The translations under genes were made by a program, and so were the position numbers. Positions 1-7,900 of a stretch of 16,905 nucleotides of DNA are shown piece after piece. Each line of letters starts with the position of its first letter. The stretch's first letter is position 1. Source of the DNA: Alphaproteobacteria bacterium UBA3002 (lineage in GTDB: Bacteria > Pseudomonadota > Alphaproteobacteria > Rickettsiales > UBA3002); NCBI GenBank assembly GCA_002346425.1, contig DDZS01000010.1, positions 1 to 16,905 on the forward strand. Direction: 5' to 3'. Under the pieces are notes generated by a model that saw only the letters and a program-made list of their open reading frames with translations, ran no database searches and was not told where the DNA came from.

Positions 1-167
1 GCCTGCGTTTGCGCGAAGGCATCGCGGGTGTGTTACCGGTGGTCGATGCGGAGAAACTGGATTTTTACAGCAAACAAGGGCTCATCCGCCAAAAGGGCGA
101 CCGCCTCATTGCCACGCAAGCAGGCCGCATGGTGCTGAATCATTTGCTGGGCGAATTGATTAATTAA
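1..167 (+). CDS. hemW: HemW-type radical SAM protein, C-terminal end only (partial)
   Basis: The reading frame is open from base 3, enters from outside the window and stops with TAA at 165-167, leaving the last 54 residues. They read LRLREGI near the start, then a winged-helix-like tail with GLI, RLIATQAGR and LNHLLGELIN. This pattern is typical of the C-terminal HemN_C domain of HemW, a heme-binding/heme-trafficking radical SAM protein often misannotated as oxygen-independent coproporphyrinogen oxidase. The radical SAM CxxxCxxC motif would lie upstream, outside the window. Placement next to an lpoA-like gene and rsmI fits the rdgB-hemW neighbourhood common in alphaproteobacteria (known context, not seen here). 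The identification rests on a short C-terminus plus synteny; a HemN paralog is the main alternative. Confidence 0.8.
   Translation, partial: LRLREGIAGVLPVVDAEKLDFYSKQGLIRQKGDRLIATQAGRMVLNHLLGELIN
160..167. other. Palindrome TTAATTAA supplying both convergent stop codons
   Basis: The 8-bp perfect palindrome TTAATTAA ends two genes at once: the plus-strand hemW stop is TAA at 165-167, and the minus-strand lpoA-like stop is TAA read from 162 to 160. The two coding regions therefore overlap by 8 bp tail to tail, with no intergenic spacer. Confidence 0.9.
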
Positions 168-1362
168 AGCCAATCGGTGCCGGGTCGACGACATGCGGAG
201 CCGGGCCGCTGGCCTCAATCACCGCTAAGCGCCGTTGCGTAGTGCGATCGGCAAGAAAACGAAAGACACCGTTGGCGGGTCCCACATAACCATTCGGACT
301 TAGCAAGGCCGCCTCGGAAAATCCGGCGGGCGATAATGCCAGCGATGTTGCCAGTGCCACTGCGTCATACGCTAAGCTGGCAATGCGCGGTGGCTCATAA
401 TCATAGGTGGCACGGAAACGTGTGGCGAAACTGGCATATTCATCCGGCTCTGCGCTGGCATAAATCGCGTCTTGCAATGTGTTTTGTTTTAGCAATTTAA
501 TATCATCCCATAAGCCGGTACCGACAAAACGTACACGCTGCGGCGTGATGTTATTTGATAGCAATAAGGGCATAGCGCGCGTCAATTGTTCGCCCCCGGC
601 GGCTAAAAATAACGCGCCGAAATCTGGGTCGCTTTTACCATCGAGCAGCGTATTGATATCGGATTCCAAAATACCGGAAGCGGGTGAGAAGCGCACGATC
701 GACGTGAGCGTGGCGCCAGTTTTGGAAGCTTCCGTTTCCACGGCTTTAGCAACGCGGCTGCCATACGCATCTTGCGGCACCAGCATCGCCATACGAGAGA
801 TATTGGCTTGCTGGAACACGTAAGACGCGGCGCGCGCGGCTTGTTCGTCTGGCTTAAATCCGAAAGCAAAAATATCGCCACCTGCGGCGCGGGCATCATT
901 AGTGAAACTCACCACCGGCAGGCCGGTTTTGCCTTTTAGTGCTTCGGCTTCTCCGGCAAAGAGCGGCCCGATAATCAGGGTTGCTCCTTCGGCTTTCACT
1001 TTGGCGGCGGCTTCTAACGCACCTTCGGGCGTGCCTTTAGTATTTTGTGGTAACAACTCAATGCGTCGAACGTTGCTGACATCATGCATCCCGGCATATT
1101 TATCGAAAAGGGCGAGGACGGCAGCGTCTTGCAATGCTTTGCCAACGTCTGCGGCGCGTCCGGATAGTGGCACCAACAGACCCACCTTCAATGGGGGACC
1201 GGAAGCGACCACCGGTTGATGAATCACGGGAGCTTTCAACGGCGTTTCCATCGCCGCGCCTGCGGTTGGGCGCGGTGGCGCATCGGCCTTACGCGGCGGC
1301 AGAGGTTTACACGCTGCTACCACGCAGACGCACAGCAGGATGGATAAAGCGCGTTGCAGCAT
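160..1362 (-). CDS. LpoA-like penicillin-binding protein activator lipoprotein (periplasmic-binding-protein fold)
   Basis: A 400-aa lipoprotein. The N-terminus is a signal peptide with a VVAAC lipobox, so Cys18 is the predicted lipidation site; Lys at +2 predicts outer-membrane sorting. A proline-rich linker follows (about residues 19-55). The rest resembles a type I periplasmic binding protein (Peripla_BP_6 / LpoA C-terminal fold), beginning with KVGLLVPLSGRAADVGKAL, with internal LIIGPLFAGEAEAL and a late SLAYDAVALA. In gammaproteobacteria LpoA activates PBP1a; alphaproteobacterial members of this family carry the same name, but their partner is less established. It lacks the N-terminal TPR half of E. 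coli LpoA. The start is fixed by AGGGAG six bases upstream and by the signal peptide. It diverges from rsmI, as in the E. coli yra region. An amino-acid ABC-transporter binding lipoprotein is the alternative, but no permease gene is nearby. Confidence 0.82.
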   Translation of the reverse strand: MLQRALSILLCVCVVAACKPLPPRKADAPPRPTAGAAMETPLKAPVIHQPVVASGPPLKVGLLVPLSGRAADVGKALQDAAVLALFDKYAGMHDVSNVRRIELLPQNTKGTPEGALEAAAKVKAEGATLIIGPLFAGEAEALKGKTGLPVVSFTNDARAAGGDIFAFGFKPDEQAARAASYVFQQANISRMAMLVPQDAYGSRVAKAVETEASKTGATLTSIVRFSPASGILESDINTLLDGKSDPDFGALFLAAGGEQLTRAMPLLLSNNITPQRVRFVGTGLWDDIKLLKQNTLQDAIYASAEPDEYASFATRFRATYDYEPPRIASLAYDAVALATSLALSPAGFSEAALLSPNGYVGPANGVFRFLADRTTQRRLAVIEASGPAPHVVDPAPIGFN

Positions 1363-1368
1363 GTGATA

Positions 1369-1374
1369 CTCCCT
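1369..1374 (-). promoter_or_regulatory. Ribosome binding site of the lpoA-like gene
   Basis: The minus strand carries AGGGAG six bases before the ATG at 1362. This is one of the clearest Shine-Dalgarno sequences in the window and decides the start codon. Confidence 0.8.
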
Positions 1375-1389
1375 GTTAAGTCTTTTCCT

Positions 1390-2241
1390 ATGGGGGACGC
1401 TACCGAAAAACCTGGTCTAAGTAAACTGGTTGTTGTGGCGACACCCATCGGAAACTTAGGCGATATGACCTTTCGTGCCGTTGAAGCACTCAAAGATGCC
1501 GATCTAATTGCCTGCGAAGATACCCGCACCAGCCGCGTCCTATTGCAACATTACGGCATCGGGACGCCGCTTATCAGTTATCATGAACATAGCGATTCGG
1601 GCAAACCCGACATGCTGCTGGCGCGCTTACGGGCGGGAGAATCGGTGGCGCTGATTACCGATGCGGGCACCCCACTGATTTCTGACCCCGGCTATAAACT
1701 GGTGCGCGAAGTGCGCGCTGCGGGATTTGCCGTTGAAGCGCTTCCCGGGGCCTGCGCCGCGATCACCGCGCTAAGCGGTGCAGGACTACCTAGCGACCGT
1801 TTTTATTTTGCCGGTTTTTTGCCAAATAAAACGCAAGCCTTAAATACCGCGCTTACCAGTTTGCTGCAGCGGCCAGAAACCGTGTTATGCTATGAATCGC
1901 CTAAACGCATTCTCGCAACGTTGGAGCATCTCGCAGCGCTTGATGCGACGCGCCAGCTGTGTGTGGCGCGCGAACTCACCAAGCGGCATGAAGAATGGCT
2001 GCATGGTACGGCGACAGACATTCATGCGGCATTAAGCGCGCGCGAACAGGTGCGCGGCGAGATCGTGCTGCTATGGGAGCCCGCAGAAGAAAAAACGGTT
2101 GGACCCGAAGAAGTGGATGCGCTGTTGCAATCGCTCTTGCCAAAAATGAGCGTGAAAGAAGCGGCAAAACAGGCAGCGGACGCCACCGGATTGGGGCGTT
2201 CAGCGCTTTATCAACGGGCGCTGGCACTGAAGAATGGCTAA
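1390..2241 (+). CDS. rsmI: 16S rRNA 2'-O-ribose C1402 methyltransferase RsmI
   Basis: A 283-aa SAM-dependent methyltransferase of the tetrapyrrole-methylase fold that, in the characterised family, modifies the 2'-O of C1402 in the ribosomal P site. Family motifs are intact: VVVATPIGNLGD (about 14-25), ACEDTRTSR (41-49), ALITDAGTPLISDPG (87-101), then LPGACAAITALSGAGLPSDRF. The C-terminal KEAAKQAADATGLGRSALYQ helix segment is also typical. Length matches the usual 270-290 aa. I chose the ATG at 1390, although it lacks a clear Shine-Dalgarno sequence. A TTG at 1354 would add 12 residues but would run into the lpoA-like gene's start. It is first in an operon with yraN (8-bp overlap), dolP and gshB. 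Confidence 0.95.
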   Translation: MGDATEKPGLSKLVVVATPIGNLGDMTFRAVEALKDADLIACEDTRTSRVLLQHYGIGTPLISYHEHSDSGKPDMLLARLRAGESVALITDAGTPLISDPGYKLVREVRAAGFAVEALPGACAAITALSGAGLPSDRFYFAGFLPNKTQALNTALTSLLQRPETVLCYESPKRILATLEHLAALDATRQLCVARELTKRHEEWLHGTATDIHAALSAREQVRGEIVLLWEPAEEKTVGPEEVDALLQSLLPKMSVKEAAKQAADATGLGRSALYQRALALKNG

Positions 2242-2587
2242 AACGGTGAAGCTAAAAGCCTATCAGCGCGGCCATCGCGCGGAATGGCTGGCCGCCGTGA
2301 TGCTTATGCTGAAAGGGTACCGTATTGAGGCGCGACGTTACAAAACCCCCGTCGGCGAAATCGACCTGATTATGCGGCGCGGGAACCTGATCTGCTTTAT
2401 CGAAGTGAAAGCACGCGCCACCCGCGAAGACGGCCTGTATGCCGTGCATCCTGCGCAGCAGCAACGCATCCGCAGAGCGGCGGAATGGTGGCAGGCACAA
2501 GGGCAGAAAAGCGCTTTACTCGATTATCGTTTCGACCTTATGGTTGTCAGCGCATGGCGATGTACCCATATTACCCATGCGTTTTAA
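2234..2587 (+). CDS. yraN: YraN family (UPF0102) endonuclease-like protein
   Basis: A 117-aa protein of the YraN/UPF0102 family, which has a Holliday-junction-resolvase/restriction-endonuclease-like fold; its cellular role is not settled. The predicted metal-binding core is complete: Glu17 in RAEWLAA, G41-E42-I43-D44-L45-I46, and F55-I56-E57-V58-K59-A60-R61, i.e. the E...D...ExK pattern. The ATG at 2234 overlaps the rsmI stop by 8 bp, so translation is probably coupled. The rsmI-yraN order is widely conserved. The size is normal for the family (110-130 aa). The C-terminal FDLMVVSAW also fits. Confidence 0.93.
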   Translation: MAKTVKLKAYQRGHRAEWLAAVMLMLKGYRIEARRYKTPVGEIDLIMRRGNLICFIEVKARATREDGLYAVHPAQQQRIRRAAEWWQAQGQKSALLDYRFDLMVVSAWRCTHITHAF

Positions 2588-2597
2588 GGGAGTGCAG

Positions 2598-3179
2598 ATG
2601 CGATATTTATGGCTAGGGCTGGTGCTTGCCACCACAGGATGTGGGCCGCTGATTCTCGGCGGTGTAACGGAAGCAGGCATTGCCGCGGCGGAAGACCGCA
2701 GTATGGGCGATGTGGTCGATGACGGGGTCATCTACACCGCTATCAACGGGCTTTATTTTGATAAAGACGTGCATGATTTGCTCACCAATGTGAATATCAT
2801 GGTGCGGCAGGGACGTGTCCTGCTTAGCGGTAAGGTTGATCAGCAAATTACCAAAGAACGTGCCGTGGAGTTGGCATGGCATGCCAAAGGCGTGAAAGAA
2901 GTGATCGATGAAATCGAGGTCGATCCGGCGCGTAGTTTCTCTGATCGCGCGCGGGATGAATGGATTGAAAAGCAAGTTGAAACCAAGCTGGCGATCACCA
3001 AAGGCGTTGATATTCTAAGCTATTCCATAGAAGTGTCCGATGGCCGCGTGTTTATTCTTGGGTCTGTGCAAAGCCAGCAAGAGTTGAAAAATGTCTTTGC
3101 GATAGCGCGACGCATTAAAGGCGTGCGCGAAGTGGTGAGCTATTTAAAATATATCGAAAAGCCGAATCGGCCATTATGA
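2598..3179 (+). CDS. dolP: Dual BON-domain lipoprotein, DolP/YraP-like
   Basis: A 193-aa secreted lipoprotein with two BON domains, roughly residues 46-115 (DGVIYTAINGLYF ... NVNIMVRQGRVLLSGKV ... VKEVIDEIEV) and 120-190 (IEKQVETKLAI ... YSIEVSDGRVFILGSV ... VREVVSYLKYI). The signal peptide ends ATTGC, giving Cys15 as the likely lipid anchor, although Thr at -3 is a weak lipobox residue. E. coli DolP (191 aa, two BON domains) binds anionic phospholipids and supports outer-membrane integrity. The same role is inferred here from architecture, length and the shared neighbourhood with rsmI/yraN. The start at 2598 is chosen because AAGGGAG lies five bases upstream and the signal peptide begins there; a longer in-frame ORF from 2439 would overlap yraN. 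The stop overlaps the gshB start as ATGA. Confidence 0.9.
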   Translation: MRYLWLGLVLATTGCGPLILGGVTEAGIAAAEDRSMGDVVDDGVIYTAINGLYFDKDVHDLLTNVNIMVRQGRVLLSGKVDQQITKERAVELAWHAKGVKEVIDEIEVDPARSFSDRARDEWIEKQVETKLAITKGVDILSYSIEVSDGRVFILGSVQSQQELKNVFAIARRIKGVREVVSYLKYIEKPNRPL

Positions 3180-4099
3180 AAATAGCCATACAAATGGACC
3201 ACCCGCAAGGGCTGAATGTGGCGGGAGATTCGACGATCGCGCTGATGGAAGTCGCGCAGGCTTATGGCTATCAGATTTGGATCTATCACCCCTCTCATCT
3301 CTGTGCACGCGGGGATGCTATTATCGCGCTGAAAGCGCAACGCATTACCTTACAAGATGGCGATGCGTGGCATCAGTTGGGAGAGGCCGAAGAGGTCGCG
3401 CTTGCAGAAATGGACGTAGTTTTGCTGCGACAAGATCCGCCATTCGACATGACCTATCTGACCACCACCTATTTGCTGGAGCGGTTGCCGGATTCGGTGC
3501 GTGTTATAAATAATCCGGCTTATGTGCGTAATCACCCGGAAAAAATTGCGATTCTCGATTTTGCGGAATTTATTCCGCCAACCCTAATCACTTCACAGGA
3601 ACAGGAAATCCGCCACTTTTTAAGCGCGTGCAAAGATATCGTGATCAAACCGCTTTACGGATTCGGCGGACGTGCGGTCTTTCGGTTTAAAGAAAGCGAC
3701 GGCAATTTGGCTGCCTTATTGGAACAGCACCGTGAACGCTCCAGCGAGCCGTTAATGGTGCAGGCGTTCCTGCCGGAAGTGAAAGATCAGGATGTGCGAG
3801 TGATTTTGATCAACGGTAAGGTCGAAGCTGCGGTAGGGCGTATTCCGGCAGCAGGTGAAATCCGTGCTAATTTCCGCGTGGGCGGTACGGCGGCGGCGGT
3901 AGAGCTATCGCCGCGGCAGCATCAGATTTGCGAGGCAGTCGGCACCAAGCTTAAAGCCAATGGCGTCTTGTTTGCCGGGTTGGATTTAATTGGTGAATAT
4001 CTAACGGAGATTAACATCACCTCTCCTACCGGTATTCGACCGGCGCAAAAGCTGTATGGGACCAATCCGGCTGAAGCTTTCTGGCAGGCACTCGCATAA
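3176..4099 (+). CDS. gshB: Glutathione synthase (ATP-grasp)
   Basis: A 307-aa enzyme that ligates gamma-glutamylcysteine and glycine using ATP in the cytoplasm, the second step of glutathione synthesis. Visible features are the N-terminal MKIAIQMDHPQGLN pre-ATP-grasp start, LLRQDPPFDMTYLTTTYLLE, YVRNHPEKIAILDF, the ATP-binding lysine in VIKPLYGFGG (Lys158), LMVQAFLPEVKDQDVRVILI, and the metal-binding end GLDLIGEYLTEINITSPTG (268 onward, with Glu279 and Asn281). Length is normal (about 310-320 aa). Its ATG overlaps the dolP stop by 4 bp, and it ends one base before the convergent cysQ-like gene. It is last in the rsmI operon. No gshA is in the window. Confidence 0.96.
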   Translation: MKIAIQMDHPQGLNVAGDSTIALMEVAQAYGYQIWIYHPSHLCARGDAIIALKAQRITLQDGDAWHQLGEAEEVALAEMDVVLLRQDPPFDMTYLTTTYLLERLPDSVRVINNPAYVRNHPEKIAILDFAEFIPPTLITSQEQEIRHFLSACKDIVIKPLYGFGGRAVFRFKESDGNLAALLEQHRERSSEPLMVQAFLPEVKDQDVRVILINGKVEAAVGRIPAAGEIRANFRVGGTAAAVELSPRQHQICEAVGTKLKANGVLFAGLDLIGEYLTEINITSPTGIRPAQKLYGTNPAEAFWQALA

Positions 4100-4100
4100 T

Positions 4101-4853
4101 CTACCAGTGACACTCGGCGTGGGCCGCGATGAACGCGCCGTTGCGAAAACCTGTTTTGCGATAGGTGAAGGATCTGCCATCGGGATGGACGACTTTGCCA
4201 CCCGCCGCGCGCAAAATCGCATGACCGGCGGCGGTATCCCACTCCATAGTCGGGCCGAAACGGGGATAGAGATGCGCCGCGCCTTCTGCCACCAGACAGA
4301 ATTTTAAGGAAGACGAAGCCGAACGTTTCTCGCCAATAGGTAGCGGTGTAATGAATGCTTCGGTTTTAGGATCGAGATGCGACATACTAACCACCGCGCC
4401 CCATTCCGTTTTTGGTAAATCACCCGTGGAAATCGGTTCGTCATTTTTCCAGGCGCCGTGTTCGATATCCCCGGCATAGCACCGCTTATCCGTCGGCACA
4501 ACGATGACACCCATTGTGGGTTCGCCATATTCGATCAATCCGATATTGACGGTGAAGGCGCCTGTGCCGCGGATAAAGCTCTTCGTGCCATCCAGCGGGT
4601 CGACCAGCCAGAAACGTTCCGCCCCTTCGGGTAGGGTATGGCTTTCGCTTTCTTCGGAAACGATAGGAATGTCCGGTGTCAGCGCGCGCAAAGCATCCAC
4701 CAGAATATGATGTGCGGCAAGATCGGCTTCTGTCACAGGCGAATTATCCTCCTTGCGAATCACATCCACATCGGTGCGATAATAGCTCATAATGGCTTCG
4801 GCAGCGTCATGTGCAGCGCAACATAAGGCAGAAAGGAGATTTTTTCGGTTCAT
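4101..4853 (-). CDS. cysQ: CysQ-like 3'(2'),5'-bisphosphate nucleotidase / inositol-phosphatase family
   Basis: A 250-aa lithium-sensitive phosphatase-superfamily enzyme. CysQ removes the 3' phosphate of PAP (and PAPS) made in sulfate assimilation; related inositol monophosphatases share the fold. Metal-binding motifs are present: DNSPVTEAD (36-44), IVSEES (64-69, Glu67), WLVDPLDGTKSFI (82 onward, Asp85, Asp88, Gly89, Thr90) and EWDTAAGHAIL (204 onward, Asp206). The GTKSFI version with downstream GAFTVNIGLIEYGEP is typical of CysQ, not SuhB. The start at 4853 gives the normal family length but has no strong Shine-Dalgarno. It diverges from the GDH gene across 64 bp and faces gshB tail to tail. 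Confidence 0.9.
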   Translation of the reverse strand: MNRKNLLSALCCAAHDAAEAIMSYYRTDVDVIRKEDNSPVTEADLAAHHILVDALRALTPDIPIVSEESESHTLPEGAERFWLVDPLDGTKSFIRGTGAFTVNIGLIEYGEPTMGVIVVPTDKRCYAGDIEHGAWKNDEPISTGDLPKTEWGAVVSMSHLDPKTEAFITPLPIGEKRSASSSLKFCLVAEGAAHLYPRFGPTMEWDTAAGHAILRAAGGKVVHPDGRSFTYRKTGFRNGAFIAAHAECHW

Positions 4854-4869
4854 TGGCTTGCTTTTCTGT

Positions 4870-4897
4870 TTGACTGTCCCTTATCCTTCTATAGATA
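4870..4897 (+). promoter_or_regulatory. Candidate sigma70-type promoter for the glutamate dehydrogenase gene
   Basis: In the 64-bp divergent gap, TTGACT (4870-4875, 5/6 match to the -35 consensus) is followed after 16 bases by TAGATA (4892-4897). Transcription would begin near 4904, leaving a leader of about 14 bases. The adjoining CTATAG is palindromic, so the same AT-rich core could serve cysQ on the other strand. Sequence match only. Confidence 0.4.
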
Positions 4898-4917
4898 AAC
4901 GCACCGAAAAGACAGCC

Positions 4918-7900
4918 ATGATTCGCCATACCCAGCACCACGACCCCGCTAATACCGAGCTAAGCCAATTGATTGCAGCGATACCTGCCGTCTTACCTAA
5001 GGAGGCAAGCAAGCTGCAACGCGATTTCGTGCGTGAATATTATACCAAAACGCCTTTGATGGAATTGAAACGCATCGAGGCGGTGCGTGCCGCCAAGCTG
5101 GCATTAAACAGTTTCGATTTCTTCGCGCAGAAAAGCGAACGCGTGCAAATTCGCTCTTTTGTCGATGAAACGGAAGGTCTCACAATATTCGAAGTGCATA
5201 ATGACGATCATGCCTTCATCCTCGATTCGATGCTGGCGGAGCTGAATCGCCAGGGTTTTGAGCTGCAGCAAACCATTCATCCGGTTTTCTATCTGAAACG
5301 CAAACATGGCAAGCTGATGGAAGTGGTTGGCATTCAGGAAGATGGTAGCGTTCCGTCGGGGACGTTGATCGAATCCTTTATCCATTTCCGTATCCGCGGG
5401 GTTTTGTCGGAATCCGAACGCGCCAAATTGGAGCAAGACCTGCGCCAGATTCTGCATGCAGTGGAATATGTCGTCGATGACTTCAGCGCTATGGACCGCA
5501 AGACGGATGACACAATCAAAGAATTAAGCAAAACCGATAAACACCTCGACCCGGCAGAATTACAGGAAGCCAAAGATTTTCTGCATTGGCTGGGCGAGCA
5601 TCATTTTGTTTTCCTCGGCTATATGGAATATGATTACGCCAAGGAAGATCAATGTTTGAAACTGGTCGAAGGCTCTGAACTCGGTCTGTTCCGGCTGGAA
5701 GATGAAGAGCTGAAGCCACGTGCGCTAAATTGGGTACCGCAGGAAGTCTGCACCTCTGGCCGTGAAAAAGAGGTGATCGAAATCACCAAGTCGAGCCGTA
5801 AGTCGATGGTGCACCGCCCGGTGCTGATGGATTATATCGCCGTCAAACGCTATGATAGCAAAGGCAATGCGATTGGCGAACGCCGTTTCGTTGGCATGTT
5901 TACCTCGACCGTTTATTACCAAAGCGCTGAAAAAATTCCGTTTATTCGCCGTAAGATTCATCAAACCCTGGTGCGCGCCAATTACGACCCGATGAGTTAT
6001 AACGGCAAAGCCTTAAAGGCGATTCTGGAGTTTTATCCGCGCGATGAATTATTCCAGATCAGCCGTGATGAATTGTTCCGTTTCTCTATTGGGCTGATTG
6101 CGCTGGAAACCAAGCCGGAGGTCCGCCTATTTGCGCGCAGCGATCCCTATCAGCGCTATGTCAGCTGTATGGTTTATATCCCACGTGAACGCTTTAGCTC
6201 GTATCTGCGCGAACAAATCATCGCGATGTTGGAAGAGGCCTATCATGGCAGCATCCGTGATTTCTATACGCAACTGACCGACTCACCATTGGCACGGGTG
6301 CATGCGATTATTAAAACCAAACCGGGCGAAGTGCCCGAGGTGAATGGCACGCAAATCGAAGAGCGAATCGCATTGATCACTAACCAATGGTCGGATGCCT
6401 TGCGCGATGAGCTCGCAGAGCGTTTCGGACAAGAAGAAGTGCATCACCTGCACACAGTCTATGCCGATGCGTTCCCACCCGCCTATATCGAAGCGCAGCA
6501 TGCCCAGCATGCGGTGGATGATATCGCTAAAATCGAAGAAGCCATCGAGCGCGACGGGCTGGCGATTGATCTGTTCCAGCGTAAAGATGGGTCGGATAAG
6601 GAATATCATTTAAAGATTTATACCTACAAAGCGGAGCGGGCTTTATCGGCGATGCTACCCATTTTGGAAAATATGGGCTGCTGGGTCAAAGAGGTAAATC
6701 CGTACACCATTTCCCCGAAATGGGATAAAGGCGAAATTACCATTCGCGATTTCTGGTTGGAATTGCCTGAGACGCATACCAAAAACCTGAAAACGACAAA
6801 GCCGCTATTTGAAGAAGCATTGCGCGAAGTCTGGCGCGGACGGTTGGCCAATGGCCAATTCAACGCCCTGGTGCTGATCGCCGGATTCAACCATCGCGAA
6901 GTGACGGTAATCCGCGCCTATACGCATTATTTGCGTCAGATCGGCTTTAGCTATTCGAATCGCTATATTGCCACGGCCCTGTGTTCGCATCCAGAAGCAG
7001 CGGGCTATATTATGGAGGCATTCCGCGCCAAATTCGATCCGCGGATGGAAGACAACAGCGTCTGGTGCACGCATTTGCAGAAAGCCGAAGCCTATCTTGA
7101 GCAGGTGAGCAATCTGGCGGAAGACCGGATCATTCGCCGTTTCATCAATCTGGTGCAGGCAAGTTTGCGCACCAATTTTTTCCAAAGCACCGAAACTGGC
7201 GAGCCAAAGTCCTATTTGTCGATCAAATTTCATTCGGCCCAAATTCAGGATATGCCGAAACCGGTGCCATTTGCTGAGATTTTTGTGTATTCGCAGCGTG
7301 TGGAAGGGATCCATCTACGCGGCGACGCGGTGGCGCGTGGAGGGCTCCGCTGGTCTGACCGACCGGAAGATTTCCGTACCGAAGTGTTAGGGCTGGTTAA
7401 AGCCCAAATGGTGAAAAATGCCGTCATAGTACCGCAAGGGGCGAAAGGGGGTTTCGTGGTGCAAAACCCGCCGCAAGGCGACCGCGATGCGCAGCTACAG
7501 GAAGGTATCGCCTGCTACAAAGAATTTTTATGCGGGTTGCTCGATATCACCGACAACATTAAAGCCGGTGACATTATCAAGCCTGCGCATACGGTGTGCC
7601 ATGACGGGGACGATCCCTATCTGGTTGTCGCCGCCGATAAGGGAACAGCCAGTTTCTCTGACATCGCCAATGGCGTGGCGCAGGAATATGACTTCTGGCT
7701 GGGCGATGCGTTCGCGTCGGGCGGTTCACAAGGCTATGACCATAAAGAAATGGCGATCACCGCGCGTGGGGCATGGGTCTCGGTCGAACGCCACTTCCGC
7801 GAGATGGGCAAAGATATCGACCACGAAGATTTTACCGTGATCGGCATCGGCGATATGTCGGGTGACGTGTTCGGCAACGGCATGATACTTTCCGAACATA

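Noticed and set aside
2439..2597. N-terminal extension of the BON lipoprotein by 53 residues
   Set aside because: It would overlap yraN and bury the signal peptide; the AAGGGAG site and lipobox set the start at 2598.
4792..4917. N-terminal extension of the glutamate dehydrogenase by 42 residues
   Set aside because: It would start inside cysQ and translate the divergent promoter region; the start at 4918 gives the normal family length.
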